A DNA stretch of 64,000 bases from Chinchilla lanigera (Eukaryota; Chordata; Mammalia; Rodentia; Chinchillidae), in assembly GCF_000276665.1 (NCBI RefSeq), contig NW_004955426.1:26623803-26687802 (forward strand), read 5' to 3'. The notes beneath the pieces were generated by a model. That model was not told where the DNA came from and searched no databases. It was given only the letters and a program-made list of their open reading frames with translations. Both the position numbers and the translations under genes were made by a program. Shown piece after piece: positions 34,871-47,604 of this stretch; position 1 is the first letter of the stretch, and each line of letters starts with the position of its first letter.

Positions 34871-35600
34871 TTTCTTCCTGTATAAATTGTCTATTTCTAC
34901 TCTATTTGTCTATTGTCTGTTTTTCTCTGTACCAATTTATATAAATATTGTATGATGCTTATATATCCTACTCTATATGTTCCTATTCTATATATATAAT
35001 TGATTCTTTGTTGTATCTGTTGAAAAATTTGCCTCCCTATTTGCTGTGTTTAATTTTTCTCATGACATCCTGTACAAGGATGATTTTTAATTTTAATATA
35101 ATTAAATTTCTTTTTATTACTCTACTTTTTGCTTAAAAATCACCTTCTCCTCCATGCTCATATTTTACACACACCCTTTCTATGCTCTAACTTATTTTAA
35201 TTTACTTTTAAAGTTTCATTTTAAATATGTAGATCTTTAGTTCTTCTAAATTTTATGTTTATAGACCTCTTTTTTACATGTGATAAATTAGTTATGCCAA
35301 CACTGTTGAATAGCTAATTTTCTCTCCATTGTTTGTCATCCTTCTCTGTTGTATGTTAAGATTCAGTATGTGATTTGGAATTTGCTAGGTGTTTGCCCCT
35401 CTCTCTGTTGATCTCAATTTGCCTCCCAACTAAGTACTTTTGATCTTCATAGTATAATTGTGAGAATGCTTCAGAGATTACTCATGAAGTATGTTGTTAG
35501 GTGTAAGTTTTGAGATAGTAAGCTTTTGTCAAGTTAATAAAACCACTCTTTCTAGTTTACTTAGAGTTGATTATATATATCAATTTATTTATTAATTTTT
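34871..35600. other. Very AT-rich unassigned sequence
   Basis: T-rich on the plus strand with no confident family; could include an older L1 antisense remnant. Confidence 0.35.
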
Positions 35601-35714
35601 GTTTTTTTGAGACAGGGTCTCACTGTTGATTCCATGGTGGACTTGAACTTACTGTGTATCCCAGATTGGCCTTGAACTCTCAGAAATCTTCCTGCCTCAG
35701 CCTCCTGAGTGCTG
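35601..35714 (-). mobile_element. B1 SINE with internal duplication
   Basis: 'GTTTTTTTGAGACAGGGTC', two related blocks 'GGTGGACTTGAACTTACTG' and 'AGATTGGCCTTGAACTC', then 'CTTCCTGCCTCAGCCTCC' and 'TGAGTGCTG'. It breaks off there, so its 5' end (right side) is missing. Confidence 0.88.
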
Positions 35715-36395
35715 ACAGTGACCTAAGGTCCACTGCCCATGCCCTCATCACTAGCCTGGGAAAAGGTGAAAATACAAAATATGACATACAATTCCTACTG
35801 CATGAATATTGCTTTCACACATCATAAAGTCAAAATAATCCCTATTTGGATCATCTTCATGGGAACTAACTATCTAGGAAAAGAGATTTTCCATTTTCTA
35901 CGTATTCAAAAATGTAAGCCTTAAACTTCTTTTCCTGTTTTTAAACTGTTGCTTTTATAAGCCAGATGATCCAACTCAGCATCTCCCTTCCTCTCTGGTG
36001 GGGCATGGCCTTCCTTGTTCTCTTTGGTATGCATGTCCCTCCCCCAGCTGACTCTAAAGGCAGCAGAAGGCTGTGACCACACTGTCAGGCCTCACCCTAT
36101 ACCATGGCCTTGTGCACCTGTCAGTCAGTTTGTGCACTCCCCATCAGTCAGCATCGGTGTTCTCACTTCACACGTTTTACAGAGTTTAGTACTTTTTAAT
36201 TGTCCTTTGAGACAATCTCTGCTAGTCTCTTTGTTTTTATTGCCTAAAATTATACTATTACCTACACTATTTTGATCAACAGGAAATGTGGTCTATATAT
36301 AGTTGAACTAGCCAAAACCTTTTACCTTTCTTCTTAACGCACCTAATAAATATATTATATTTACGCACCTAATAAATCCTTATTACATTCCTCCT
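35715..36395. other. Unique sequence with a small 26-bp direct repeat
   Basis: ACGCACCTAATAAAT occurs at 36,337-36,351 and again at 36,363-36,377, a period of 26. The rest is unremarkable. Confidence 0.5.
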
Positions 36396-36399
36396 GTTG

Positions 36400-37690
36400 G
36401 CCTTCTATTATTTGTAGGCACTTGGGAATACAGCAAAATAGATGAATTCTGAATTCACATAATTGACATAAGAGAAGAAAGAGTGAAAAAAATAAGCAAG
36501 TAAATATGTAATACAACAAATAGAGATAAATTCTTTGAAGAAATATTTAATAGTATAAAGTTTGTGGTTTATCTGATCTGTAACATGTGAATAAATACTT
36601 GAAGGAGTCTTTGAGGTGGAGGGAACACACTCTTCAAGGAGCATGAAAGAGGCTCATTTTGTGATAGAGGAAGAACATGAAGAGCATGGTGGTAGATGGA
36701 AGCAGAGAGAGTGACTAGGGAAAATCAGGATTTTCAGACCACGTTAAGTGTGGGGATGCCATATAACAATTCTGAAAACAGAAATGACACGTTCTTATTT
36801 CAGTGAGATCAGTTTGGATGCTGGAAATAAGAAGATTCTAGAACAGAAGCAGATAGGCAAGATTAAGAAACTTATACAGATAAGAAAAACATTGTTTGCT
36901 TGGATGATGGAGATAAAAAGAGAAGGTAAGAAGTAATCGTAGTCTGTATATGATTTGAAGATGCATCTGAGAAGGTTAATTTGTAGAACATCAGTTCTGA
37001 GATATGAGCAAAAGAATGGAGGAAAGACCTGACAATATAAAGGGGTGAAAGCAGAGTTGAGTGAAATGCCAAGGCTGTGGAAAGAGCAGGTTAGGAGAAT
37101 AAACTCACAAGTTTGTTTCAGAATGGATACATTTGAGATAACCTATCAAATACCCAAGGAAATTATTATATAGTAAATTTAGTAAATTCAATAAATGAGC
37201 CCTTCATTCAGGGAAGAGGTCTGGAATGAGGCATTGATTTGAACATCATTTTATACATGGTATTGACGTCATGATGCTCCATCCTCTAAGAAGGAAGTGT
37301 GGATAGAGAAAAGAGGAAGAGGAGATTTCTGTGGGTAATTCAGTAGTGTAGTAAGTGGTTGGAAAACTGACAAGGACACAGTGAAATAGACTGCAGTAGT
37401 GCCCAGTGAAGTGGAAGAATTAAGGAGAATGGTATGCAATACATAGAATTTCAAAGAGGGGGAAATGATCCACTGTGACAATTATTCTTGATAAATCAAA
37501 TAAGATGGTTAAGAACTAACCACTACATTAGCAATGTGGGAATCATTGACTACACAGCAAAAGCTGTGCATTGGAGTGGTGGAGATTAAACTTCAGCATG
37601 CGTGGGTTTTTAAAAAATGGCAAACTGTGTATTGGAGAAAGGATTAGACACAATTTTTTCAAGAAGTTTTGATTAGATGGAAGTACAGAA
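36400..37690. repeat. Long ancient interspersed repeat, family unassigned
   Basis: Collinear recognisable phrases include 'GCACTTGGGAATACAGCA', 'GACCACGTTAAGTGTGGGG', 'GAAATGACACGTTCTTATT', 'CAGAATGGATACATTTGAG', 'CATTCAGGGAAGAGGTCTGG', 'TGGATAGAGAAAAGAGGAAG', 'TTAGCAATGTGGGAATCATT' and 'TTTCAAGAAGTTTTGATTAG'. I recall these, in this order, from a widespread ancient mammalian repeat of more than 1 kb, but I cannot name the family with certainty. The right end abuts a B1. Confidence 0.45.
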
Positions 37691-37701
37691 ATTGGGTTGA
37701 A

Positions 37702-37821
37702 GCTGAAAGTGGTGGTACACACCTATAATTCCAGAATTTAGCACGCTCAGGTAGGAGGATCACAAGTTGAAGGCCAGCCTGGGCTGCAAAGTAAGCCTCT
37801 GTCTCCAACAAACAAAAAAAT
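37702..37821 (+). mobile_element. B1-type SINE without internal duplication
   Basis: 'GTGGTGGTACACACCTATAA' (A box region), 'AGGAGGATCACAAGTTGAAG' (B box region), 'GCCAGCCTGGGCTGCAAAG' and 'CCTCTGTCTCCAACAAAC', then an A-rich tail. There is one GCCTGGGC block only. Confidence 0.88.
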
Positions 37822-38039
37822 AGAAAAGAGAAAAGCAAAGAAAGAAAATTTGGGTCAGTAATTTTGGAGGTAATAAATAAACTAGTCAGGAGAAATGATT
37901 TCTTTTTTGTTTATTTGGTTTTTTTTGACCAGAGAAAATTTTAGCATATATTTAAAAGAATTCTTGGCTTCTATTTTTAAAAAACCCTTACTCATTATCT
38001 AAATGAAAGTCTTAAAGCAGTGAACTTTTTATTTACTTA

Positions 38040-38320
38040 GTCTTTAGTGATAGTTTAGTTGGGTATTAAATTCTAAATTAATGATAATTTCTCTGACACT
38101 TTAAATAAAAATTTTCATTTCTGTCATCTGTTGTTACTAAAGAAAAGTATTCTACCACTCTATCTTAGTAGGTAAGTTATCTCTTATTTAAAATACCTTT
38201 TAAGGTTTTTCTATATTCAGATGTGTTCTAGTAAATGTACTTTTTATTTATACTCCTCAGTAATTATTGTAGGATTTCAACCTAGAACCACAATCCATTC
38301 CTTCAGTTTCTAAAGTTATC
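38040..38320. mobile_element. Possible ancient L1M fragment
   Basis: 'AGTTGGGTATTAAATTCTAA', 'TAATTTCTCTGACACTTTA' and 'TCATCTGTTGTTACTAAAG' recall a common old L1M region in antisense. Divergence is high and the call rests on memory. Confidence 0.35.
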
Positions 38321-38984
38321 AATCATAACTTTTTGTTTCTTTGCAGTTGAATTAAATTCTCTCCTCTTATTGCTGTCAGATATGTTTTAGAGCTTATTAA
38401 TCTGCCCTCCATGGCTTGTACCTGCTGTTCCAAATCTTTCAGTGCTACTATCTTAATATTAAAAAGTAAAATAAACTTACTGTTGCAGTGGTTGGCGCAA
38501 AGGAAAAAGTTCAAAGTGTAAACTTGCAGTGCCACGTTGGCTAACCATTCTGGCACAGGTTATTTTAAACTTATTTAAGATTAATCTATCTTTTCAGCCA
38601 GCTGTTCTCAAAAATCAAGAGAAAGATAAAAACTTAAAGGCAGGTTGATGTCATCCAGGTGAAGCAAAATAATTAAATGCTCTCCCTATTTTCTCTTCCT
38701 GCTATTCCTTCATCTCTAGAGAACAACTACAATATTTTTCTTTTATGCATATATATAAAAAGTAGAAAGCAAAAAGGTAGGAACTCCAGAGGAGTTCTTC
38801 TCTAGAGGAGAAGAGAGTACAGCAAGAAGTGGGAGGAAATACCTGGATAGTTCACAACGAATGCTTTAATTTTCAAATAATTATAAATTAGAACAGCGAA
38901 TTATTTTATTCATTAAATTACCAATAATGAGAGGAAAAGAAAAAATTTTCTTAACAGTTGTAACATTGTAATTGAAGTTACAAT

Positions 38985-39430
38985 CTGGCCTGGTCTGAGT
39001 CTAAACTAGGATAATTTGAAAGCAATTTGGTAATAGCAATGGAAATAATTTCATAAATGTTACAATTTCATAAATTTTGTACAGCAGTATTGCTTCTTGG
39101 AATCAACCATTAAACAACAAATGGAAATACAGCAAAAATTCTTTCCTCCTCTCCCAAGAGATGTTTATCATAACATCATTTATAATATAAAAAATACTAG
39201 AAGCAGCCTATATCAGTGACCTATACACTTTTTGACCGTCAAATTATAAGAGAATATTTTGTCTACATAGACATACACATGTATCAAAAACTTCAGATAA
39301 AAAGCCCCACAAAGCTAGTTCTGACTCACTGAATCGGTTTTACAGTCTAAGACTAGGTTGTAACTCCTAACTGGAAAAACACTGGTCTGAATGGTCACTA
39401 AAAGGCATATGATGGAATATTAATTGATCC
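38985..39430 (+). mobile_element. Ancient L1 ORF2 C-terminal fragment
   Basis: 'GAAAGCAATTTGGTAATAGC', 'AGTATTGCTTCTTGGAATC', 'TTATCATAACATCATTTATA' and 'GCATATGATGGAATATTA' follow the order of the end of old L1 ORF2. No open frame survives. Confidence 0.45.
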
Positions 39431-39464
39431 CACTATTAAATTTTGTGTTTATAGTTTTATTTTG

Positions 39465-39600
39465 TTTCCCCCTCCCCTCCCTTCTCCCCTTTCCTCCATC
39501 TCTCCCTCCGTCTCTCCAGTCTCCCTCTCCCATGTCTCCTTCTCCCTCTCCTGTCTCCCGTCTCCTGTCTCCTGTGCCCTGCCTCTCTCTCTTTCATTGC
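39465..39600. repeat. Pyrimidine-rich CTCC/TCTCC tract
   Basis: Imperfect TCTCCC and CCTGTCTC units. The Pro/Ser-rich frames over it are compositional artefacts. Confidence 0.85.
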
Positions 39601-42539
39601 AGATCCTTCGTGGATTCTTTCACAGTGTCTTCAAGCTCCCTCTTCTCTCTCTTGTAACTTCTTCAAGCTGGTAGGATTTGCCTAGGTTACCCAGCATCTA
39701 ATTTTGAACATTTCCTATTGACATTAATCAGCCTTTGGTATCAGCGCTTCATTCTGGATCTAATCAGTTAATATTTGCTGAGCCAGGTTGATTTCACTGG
39801 AGTCAACAAAGAATTGCTAAAAGCACCATTTCCTAGAAAAACTAGCAATACATTTGGCAAATGTGTAAGAGACTCTAATGTTAGTAGGACAACAATCAAA
39901 AACCAAAAACATGACAACTTTTTATTTGGAATCTATTTTTCATTTTCTTTAGAAATTTTATTTGAAAAAGAATCTATAATTGGTTTTATTAGAAAATAAA
40001 TTTTATTGTATATACATATAAATGTCTACATAAGCATGTATTCTGCATTTATAATCAGAAAACTATCTACATTGGCTATATGGAAAATGATCATTTTGCA
40101 GATAAGCACTGTGTATTCTCACTGTTGATTTAGCTCATCTCAATATAAATATGAATGTATGTGATTAAAATCCTGTTGAAGCAGAAAGTCTCATGTTTGT
40201 CCTACTGACATCATCTGAGAGTACACTATTCAGTATGCAGTTGGGCTGTAGGGAGTGGATATGGAAATGATATCACTTACGTTCCTTTTGTTACATTCCT
40301 TCACTTTATTATTCTCTTAGTATAACCACTATTTTTATGGATAAAATCTCACTAACTTGAGATTTGGAAATGTAGTTTGATGTAAGGTGGAATAGAGCAT
40401 CACCTGTTGTTTTATTAGACCAAACCAATATTTCTGACAGTGACTCTTATTCCCACGGGCGATTGTAATTCTCATAATAAACACTATTCAGGACTTCCAT
40501 TGTTTGCAGATATTTCTGGTTTCAACACACTAATAGAATTCATTCCTCTCTGGGAAAAGAAAAAGGTATCTCTTAAGAATCATAAAAAGCCATATCAAAT
40601 CATACATTTGGATATATTTTCTTCCTTTATGGGTATCAAAGAGTAAAGTTTCAGGTTATTTCTTTACACAAGTCTTTATGCAACTCTTTCCCACTCCTTT
40701 TATATTTGACCCTGAAAAAATGAAGAGAAAACAATCTTTCTTTTATAAGGATAACGATAAGGCTTAGACTGTCTGGTCACAAAAGCACTAGCTTATTGGT
40801 TCTTTGTGTATAAACCTTCATTATCTGATGGTCTGTAACTTAATAATGAGTTACAGAATTACTGATAGGTCTAGATTCCCGCATCCAGGTGATGTGTGAT
40901 ACAGTCTACCAACATCCATTGGTGTCTGTGAAATATAATTTTTTTACTGATTCTGACGTTAATTTGAAGTAGGAAGAGTGAATATTAGGGGAAACTAGTT
41001 AATTTTTGTTAGGGATCATGGTATTAATCCAACACACAAGGAAAGTCATTTAACTATTTTATTTAGAGGGATGTCATGATGGTAACTGGGTTTCCCCATT
41101 TGTGTGTGTATGTGAAGAATGAATTTGATACAATTTGATCTGGTGTTGGGAGACGATTTCTCAAATTGAAGTGGAATAGGTGGCTCAGATTTGGGCAGTA
41201 CCAGTAAAGGAGATAAAGGAAAAGGAATGGATTCAAAAGATACCACAGATAAAACATGGAAATAAGGTGGAATAGGCAGAGGAAGTAGTAGAGATCTTCA
41301 GATAACTCTTTTGATTTTTATTTGTACTGCAAGCTCTAGAGACCAGGTATTTATGGACTCCTAGAAATATACTTAAGAGGTATGTCACAGGCAGGCAGTT
41401 TCTATACAAACTGATTTCAAAAAAATTAACCACAACTCAGAATCAGTGAAAGTCTCAAATGTGTCATTATTAACTAAACCTTTCAAGTGAGTTTTCCTTT
41501 GAGGATTACTTGTATTAAGAGGATTTGTATCTATTGAACGTCACAGAATGGCCCACTGCATACAAAGAAAGCTAGCCAGGCAGATGGAGCCTTGCAATCA
41601 GAAAAACAGCCTGCTAATTCTAGCAGCAGTCACAAATCATGTGTGTTGTCACAAATCTTTTGTGTCCATAGTATGGTTAGGACTGTTGGTCACACATAGT
41701 CATGTTAGTCACATACTCCTGCAGTTCCAGCAACTCGATCCACACTTGAGGGAAAATGACATGATTGTTCTAACCATGTGAGTAGCTACAAAGACAATGG
41801 CAAAAGTTTTAGGCAAGAAAACAGTCCTTTTGCTTTTTGTATTGCTCTATGAAATTCATTGTGTATTTAATATTTTTGCAACTTCAGTTTGACTTGTGAT
41901 CTTTTTTTCTAAGAGATAACTATGACAAGGTAAAGAAAAATAAACCAAAACCTCATTATCTAAGTGCTGTGGCCTCCTGTTCCATTGACCAAAATAACCA
42001 TGTCACTAGAATGTTGTTGAGGTGGGACAAGGGTTGAAAACAATTAAGATGTAGGAGATACTGAAGGTTTTATGGTCTACTACTTTAACAACACTGATAT
42101 AAAAAACGATTAAATGTTTACAGTAAAATTCAGTGTGCTAGAATTTCCAACAGGCACTGGCTTTTTGGAATTTATTGACCCATTTATCCTTCATTTTAAA
42201 AATACTCTTTTTTATACTCTCGACCACTGAGATACTCTAGCAAGACACAAGTGAACATACCCTTGTGAGACGCTTCTGCTTTTGTTCTTGCAACAGGATT
42301 AGATTCAGATAAGCCAGTCTCTGTCTTCAATCTTTCTAGATACTTTTGTTGAGTTCTAAGGCTCATCCCTCTTCTCAGTCAGTGGACCTGGCTGCCTCAA
42401 TTATACTAGACCTCATGAGACTCCAGCCCAGGCCTGAACTTCACTTCAGATGGCAGTACCCAGGGAAATACTGGACAAAGATCAAGGAAATTTGTTACAT
42501 GAGGCAATGGTCTGATGTGATTTAATCTACCAGGTGGTT
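39601..42539. other. Unique AT-rich non-coding sequence
   Basis: Nearly 3 kb without a repeat I can name and with no coding signal. Frames here are under 80 codons. Confidence 0.4.
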
Positions 42540-42542
42540 TAA

Positions 42543-42588
42543 GTGTGTGTGTATGTGTAAGAGAGGGAGGGAGGGAGAGAGGAGAATA
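42543..42588. repeat. (GT)n/(GA)n short tract
   Basis: GTGTGTGTGTATGTG followed by GAGAGGGAGGGAGGGAGAG. Confidence 0.8.
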
Positions 42589-42910
42589 TGATTGGTTTAG
42601 GAGCTTTTACAAAGGTTTATCAAAGCATCAGACCTAGAAGTTAGAGAATAAAAGAGCAAAGTGATGATCACAATAGTTCATGGGATTCCACTTTCAGTCC
42701 TACTCTCTCAGGTACGTTTTATTAGATAAGTACATTCTAATCTTGCATACATGGCTGAAAAGAAAGAAATTAGAAAAGTTCTGATCTAAAACCTGGAGGA
42801 AATCATGTGAAAATCCAGCATCTATTTCAAGAGTATCTGCAGGATCATTGGTTAGTACTCACTTCCCTTATTATTGTTAACTTTGATACAAAGGCTGATT
42901 ATTGGTTCTG

Positions 42911-43016
42911 CCCCCAAATATACTTTTTTTGTACTGGGAATCAAACTCAGGAACTTGTGCTTGCCAAGAATGCACTTGTGCCACTGAGCTATATCTCTGG
43001 CCCCCAAATATACTTT
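42911..43016 (-). mobile_element. ID SINE, older copy, with TSD
   Basis: Short T-run, then antisense body 'GTACTGGGAATCAAACTCAG', 'CTTGTGCTTGCCAAGAATGC' and 'CCACTGAGCTATATCTCTGG'. Flanks CCCCCAAATATACTTT at 42,911-42,926 and 43,001-43,016 are identical over 16 bases (the first few Cs of the right copy could belong to the element). The body is more diverged and the tail shorter than in other copies. A 173-codon plus-strand frame (42,807-43,328) runs through it and the flanks, with no domain, and is not called as a gene. Confidence 0.88.
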
Positions 43017-43840
43017 CTTGCTTTTGTAATGTTAGATACAAATTTGCTAACTAGCTTGGGTTTGGCATTTTATTTTCTCCTCTCACCTTGTTCTTCCTTT
43101 TTATTGCCTGAATACCTTTGGGAAAAGTTTTCAATTAGTAATAATCTCACCTTGGATAAATCTCATTGGCTACGATATTGCCACAGCACAAAGCTGCCTG
43201 AATATCTTTGTTTTCTCTTTACTGCTCTAAGCAATAATGGTCTTTCTAATGCTTCAGTTTACAAAACTGTCTTATTAGGAAAAGCCATGGACTGCCTTCC
43301 TCCCTTTCTGATCACCATCAAAATGTAATTTGGTTTTCCAAAGTCTGTTCTTTGAAGGAAGGGCTACTTTTCTGAGCGTTTCTGTAGCAGATACATTTTT
43401 ATAAAGTCAACATGGGTTATAACTTGCATTCAAGAAACACTTCAGGGTTTTAATTCTGTTCCATATGCTACATTTTAGCAGTTTACATTTACAAAAGTAG
43501 TGTAAAAAAAAGTGATACTACAATTGCATGTTTGTGTTGTATCTTCTTCCAGGGTTCCTAAACTCTAAAAGATGGCTAGAACTTTGAAGAAAAGGAAAAT
43601 ATGGCTTTATCCTCTCATTCTCTTAGCCAGGCCTCTTTGCTGATTAACTCCAATGTATTGAGTTTCTTACTGTATGCATGATCAAAAAATGCTCCATCTT
43701 GCATGATATGATGGACAACCCCACTTATTCTGTCTCCCTGTGAAGCATTCAGGTAAACTCTCAGCGGAAGAGCATACTGCCATTCACTCCAAACACCTGC
43801 TTTAAAACACTGTTCCAGAGTGTCCATTCTATCAATATTT
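43017..43840. other. Unique non-coding sequence
   Basis: Nothing recognised. Confidence 0.4.
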
Positions 43841-43844
43841 CATT

Positions 43845-44420
43845 TAAAACTGGGCATACTAAGCATTGTCCTAGGTGTGGTGGACAGCAAGGTGACCCTC
43901 CAAATAGAGAAGAGAAAATTACTGAGTCTTTGTAATGCTGTACTAGATGTTTGTCTAGGCTATAATGGAAGTAGGAGGACCAGACTTCACCTGGTAGGGA
44001 GTAGAGATTGCTAAGATGCTTCTAAAATGAACTTTTGAGCTGAGGCTTAGGAAATGAGTAACAAAGATGGATAAAGGAGGAGGAGGACAGGTGGAGAAAT
44101 GAGACCTGGGAAGACCTAGATCCTTCCAAGAAAATATCTCTATGGACAAAGGAAAGGAGAGTTTTGGAGAAATGGTGAAAGATGGAAAGGGAAAGGTAGA
44201 TGGAAGCCAAAACAGATTATACAGATATAGATGTACCTTTCTAAGAATTTCCCATTTTACCATGGGATTTGAAAGGTGGGCTGCAGATCTGCTGATTATG
44301 AAAATCCCGTGTGTCATGATAACAAATGGGTTTTTGCAAAGTTCTAGCAGAGTTCTTTTCAGAGAGTTAGGCCCAGCTTTTTCTGGGTGTGAGGGCTATT
44401 TGTAAATAAACTCTTTTCCT
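43845..44420. repeat. Possible ancient interspersed repeat (weak)
   Basis: 'AGCATTGTCCTAGGTGTGG', 'GAGCTGAGGCTTAGGAAATG' and a purine-rich GGAGGAGGAGG patch resemble the same unassigned family as at 36.4 kb. A 120-codon minus-strand frame (44,317-43,955) reflects the purine richness. Confidence 0.3.
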
Positions 44421-45128
44421 AGATTCATCTAGGCTCTTAACTTAATTCAAAGAAGGTAACAAGGGGAACTCAGCCCACAGGAAGGAGGGTGGGGTAGCGG
44501 CCAGCAGCTGGGGCAGGCCAGAAGATCTGAGTCACATGTTCGCATTTGTCATGATTTGTTTGTACTAAATGCCTAATGATAAACAATAATATGCATGATG
44601 GCACATTTGAGACTGGGCTAAGTACATCTTGTTGTTCCTTGAAGTGATTCTTGAAAATAGGCAAAGTGACAGTTTGAAAACAAGCCTGTTGGACTAGGAG
44701 TGCTTGGCCATAATGTATTGTGAAGTCTGATATGTAACTCTTCACCCTGGCCTGCGTTTACCTCCATCTCATCTACAGAGCATGGAACCATTAGACTAAG
44801 TGATCGTGGGGGCTCAGGCCTCTCCAGGATTCTGTGATTGTGATTCTTCCTCCTCTGTCTCCTTTCCTCCCAACATCCTACCTCTGCTTCCCCTCCCTGA
44901 GCCTGATCATCACTAGCCTCAGGCTTGCAGGCATTCTGATTAATAGGGAAATTAGTAAACCCATTTGTTTTCAGACCAGTTATCCATTAAGAAATCTAAA
45001 CAAATAAACAAGGGAAACATTTTTCAAAGGAAAAAAGTTGTAATTCAAGTTCAATCTTACGCTGATAATAAAAGGAAGAAGAAAGTCACAGTGCACCTCT
45101 TGTCCATTCCTATTTTCCCCTCTTCAGA
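44421..45128. other. Unique non-coding sequence
   Basis: Nothing recognised. Confidence 0.4.
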
Positions 45129-45159
45129 CTTGTTTTTTTTTTTTTTTTCTTTTTTTTTG
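45129..45159. repeat. Poly-T run
   Basis: About 30 Ts with one C interruption. No SINE body follows it on either side. Confidence 0.9.
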
Positions 45160-45438
45160 CCCATACCTTCCACAAAAGCAGAGTAAAGACTGGGTGGTGT
45201 TCTGTGGGAGTGGAGGGTAGGCACCGAGGGAGAAGGCTGAATTGGCTGCAGATTCTGCCACAGATGAAGGAGTAAGAACAGTGGGCAATTAATACCTTTT
45301 TGTAACCTTCCTTACCTTTCTGGAATTCTCTAGCATGTATGCCTGCCACCCTCACATTATACTCTGGCTGCCTACAGTTCAGTCATAGGCCAGTCCTGTA
45401 ACCCCCATCCTTTGCTCTTTAACTGTTTTCTACAGATC

Positions 45439-45511
45439 CTACAGATATATGAGGATCTACATATTCTTGGAGATACTACAGATATATGAGGATCTGCATA
45501 TTCTTGGAGAA
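45439..45511. repeat. 37-bp direct tandem duplication
   Basis: Unit starting CTACAGATATATGAGGATCT occurs at 45,439 and 45,476. The copies differ at one position seen (TACAT versus TGCAT), indicating a recent event in otherwise unique DNA. Confidence 0.95.
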
Positions 45512-45599
45512 GATCATCTAGAGCCTCTGGTTTCCATTTTAACTTTCAACAAAACCCAGCGAAGCCAACACACACATAAGTAGCACACATCTGTTCACT

Positions 45600-46140
45600 C
45601 ATCAAGTGCTTCCAGGCATCTTGGTGGGGAGACATAGAGTGGGGATGATGGTAGATAAAGTGTGTGCAGATATTGCTCTTTGAAACTTGCAGACAGTGAT
45701 ACAGAAACTCATCTATTCCACAAACAGTTTCATCATCTTGGGACTTTCATTTGTGGCATATGTTATACTAAAGGTTGCAAAAATCATTGTAGGCATAGAA
45801 CAGTGAACAGCTGAGTTTCGGCGGGGTTAGGGGGAGAATGAGAGTGACTTCAGGAAGGTGGTGCTGTTTGAATGTGATTTTGAAGGATAGGTAGATTTGT
45901 GATTTGTCTTGAAGCATCAGCCTTTAACATTAAAGAAGATGCATCATGAGGGAGGCTGTTGAAAATCCAAAGAGAGCATGTAGTGGGCTAAGACGGGAGG
46001 AGGAGGCACTGTGGTCCAGAAACCATTCTGGAAAGGAATCACCTCTTACAGTGGTGAGTTAAATGTAAGAGGAGATGGGATAACCAGTGTCTAGATCAGG
46101 TAATTGGGTGAACCCTGATCTCACTAAGCGAGATTGGAAA
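45600..46140. repeat. Possible ancient interspersed repeat (weak)
   Basis: 'GCATAGAACAGTGAACAGCTG', shortened to AACAGTGAACAGCTG, 'TGAGAGTGACTTCAGGAAGG', 'AGGGAGGCTGTTGAAAATCC' and 'AGAGCATGTAGTGGGCTAAG' resemble the unassigned ancient family. Confidence 0.3.
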
Positions 46141-46921
46141 TAAAAGAACGGAATCCATTTTTTCATTATATAGAAACTGGAGGAAGGTAGGAAATGCCAG
46201 TTTCTCTTTGGACTGTTGCTTTTGATACCCATGAGCATCCAGACTTATTATTCTCAGCATCTGAAGCACCTCCTTTTGGTTCTATAGAATTTAGATGATG
46301 ATGCTATGTGTAAACCTGCAGGTTCCATATCGCTTTCCTTCTTCATTTGAAAAATAAAGGTTTCATTTGTAACGTGGTCACAAGTGGTTGAAATGTAAAA
46401 TTTTATTTGAGTCACTTTTCAATGAAAGAAAGATGTTTTATTGCTGTTCTGTAAATTGTGAAATAACAGACTTCACTCAGACGATTGTAACAAAAAATTA
46501 TTGGTCTGTCTCTTTGTTTGACTTCCTGGTAGGTAGATGGTCTCTGTGAATCAGTAGTGGCTCAGGGTTTGGCTCAGCCTGTTGCTGCCAATTCTCTTCC
46601 ACCAGCCTACTGACTTAAATGAAATATGCCCAGGTCATTTAATTACAGTTTGCTGAATTGTGTCATGATGGCCCCTAGGAGACTAAATATAAACCTACGG
46701 GAACTGAGCATTCATTTCAAAAGGAATGTAGAAAAACTCTCCTGTGCCAATATTTACAAGGATATTCTACAAAGATTGACTGGCCCTAATGTGGCTTCCA
46801 TGTTCTTGTGTTCTTTCTACCCTAATCTATCATAGATTTCAACTTTGGTTTTGATTTATCTTCCCATTCACGTATTGCTTGTCTTTTATTTTGATTTTCT
46901 GGTTTGACTTGGGGTAAAAAT
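46141..46921. other. Unique non-coding sequence
   Basis: Nothing recognised. Confidence 0.4.
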
Positions 46922-47040
46922 GGAAAGTAAAGGGGGCTGGGGATATAGCTCAGTGGTGCAAGCGCCTGCCTGGCATGCGCAAGGTCATGAGTTTGATCCC
47001 TGGTACTGCAAAAAAAAAAAAAAGAAAAAGAAAAGTAAAG
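46922..47040 (+). mobile_element. ID SINE, sense, with TSD
   Basis: Body starts GGGGCTGGGGATATAGCTCA at about 46,933, with Pol III A box in TAGCTCAGTGGTGCAAGCG and B box in GAGTTTGATCCCTGG, then an A-tail at 47,010-47,030. AAAGTAAAG flanks it at 46,924-46,932 and 47,032-47,040. The body is well preserved, so the insertion is fairly young. Confidence 0.93.
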
Positions 47041-47604
47041 CCAACAAACTAATGAAGGCAGGGTCTTCCAGGTTTTCACACTTTCTTTGGGATCATCAAA
47101 TCCGTTTACATGTTCAAAAACTCACTTTATCAAAATCAAATTGCCAGGCCTGCTTTATACTTGCCAAACTCAAAAAATGTGCCAATACACCAGGGTGACA
47201 ATATGTTTTTTTTAATTTTCCACTGCATTGTTGAGTAACTTTATCTCTGCTGATTACTGTGTTACTTTTTCAAAAAAGAGAGTGTACTTAGAACACAAGA
47301 TAAGAGTCAGATATAATTTGGCAGCTCTAGAGTTGAAATACAGGGAACTGAATGACTTCAAGGGACAGCATCATCACGTTGGCCACGAATTAGAGATTAT
47401 TGGGCCTCTTTCAGTATTGGGACATTCTTGTTTGCAGTTCAAAGTACCCTCATCTCAAGTAGCTGGAGGAAACAAAACTATAAAGTATTTACTATCTAAT
47501 TTTTTTCAGTGTCCCTTACCCATTGTTATCACTTGATTGGACTAGATTATCACTAAAATTCCTGGTGGATCTGAATTTATATGTAGTGCTTAAAAGTCCC
47601 TGTC
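47041..47604. other. Unique non-coding sequence
   Basis: A 102-codon plus-strand frame (47,228-47,536) has no recognisable domain. No repeat found. Confidence 0.4.

Noticed and set aside
42807..43328. 173-codon open frame, the second longest in the window
   Set aside because: It reads straight through an antisense ID SINE and both target duplications, so it postdates the insertion and has no family resemblance.
46932..47010. tRNA gene suggested by A and B boxes
   Set aside because: The tRNA-like head belongs to an ID SINE with A-tail and target duplication, and it does not fold as a full cloverleaf with an acceptor stem.
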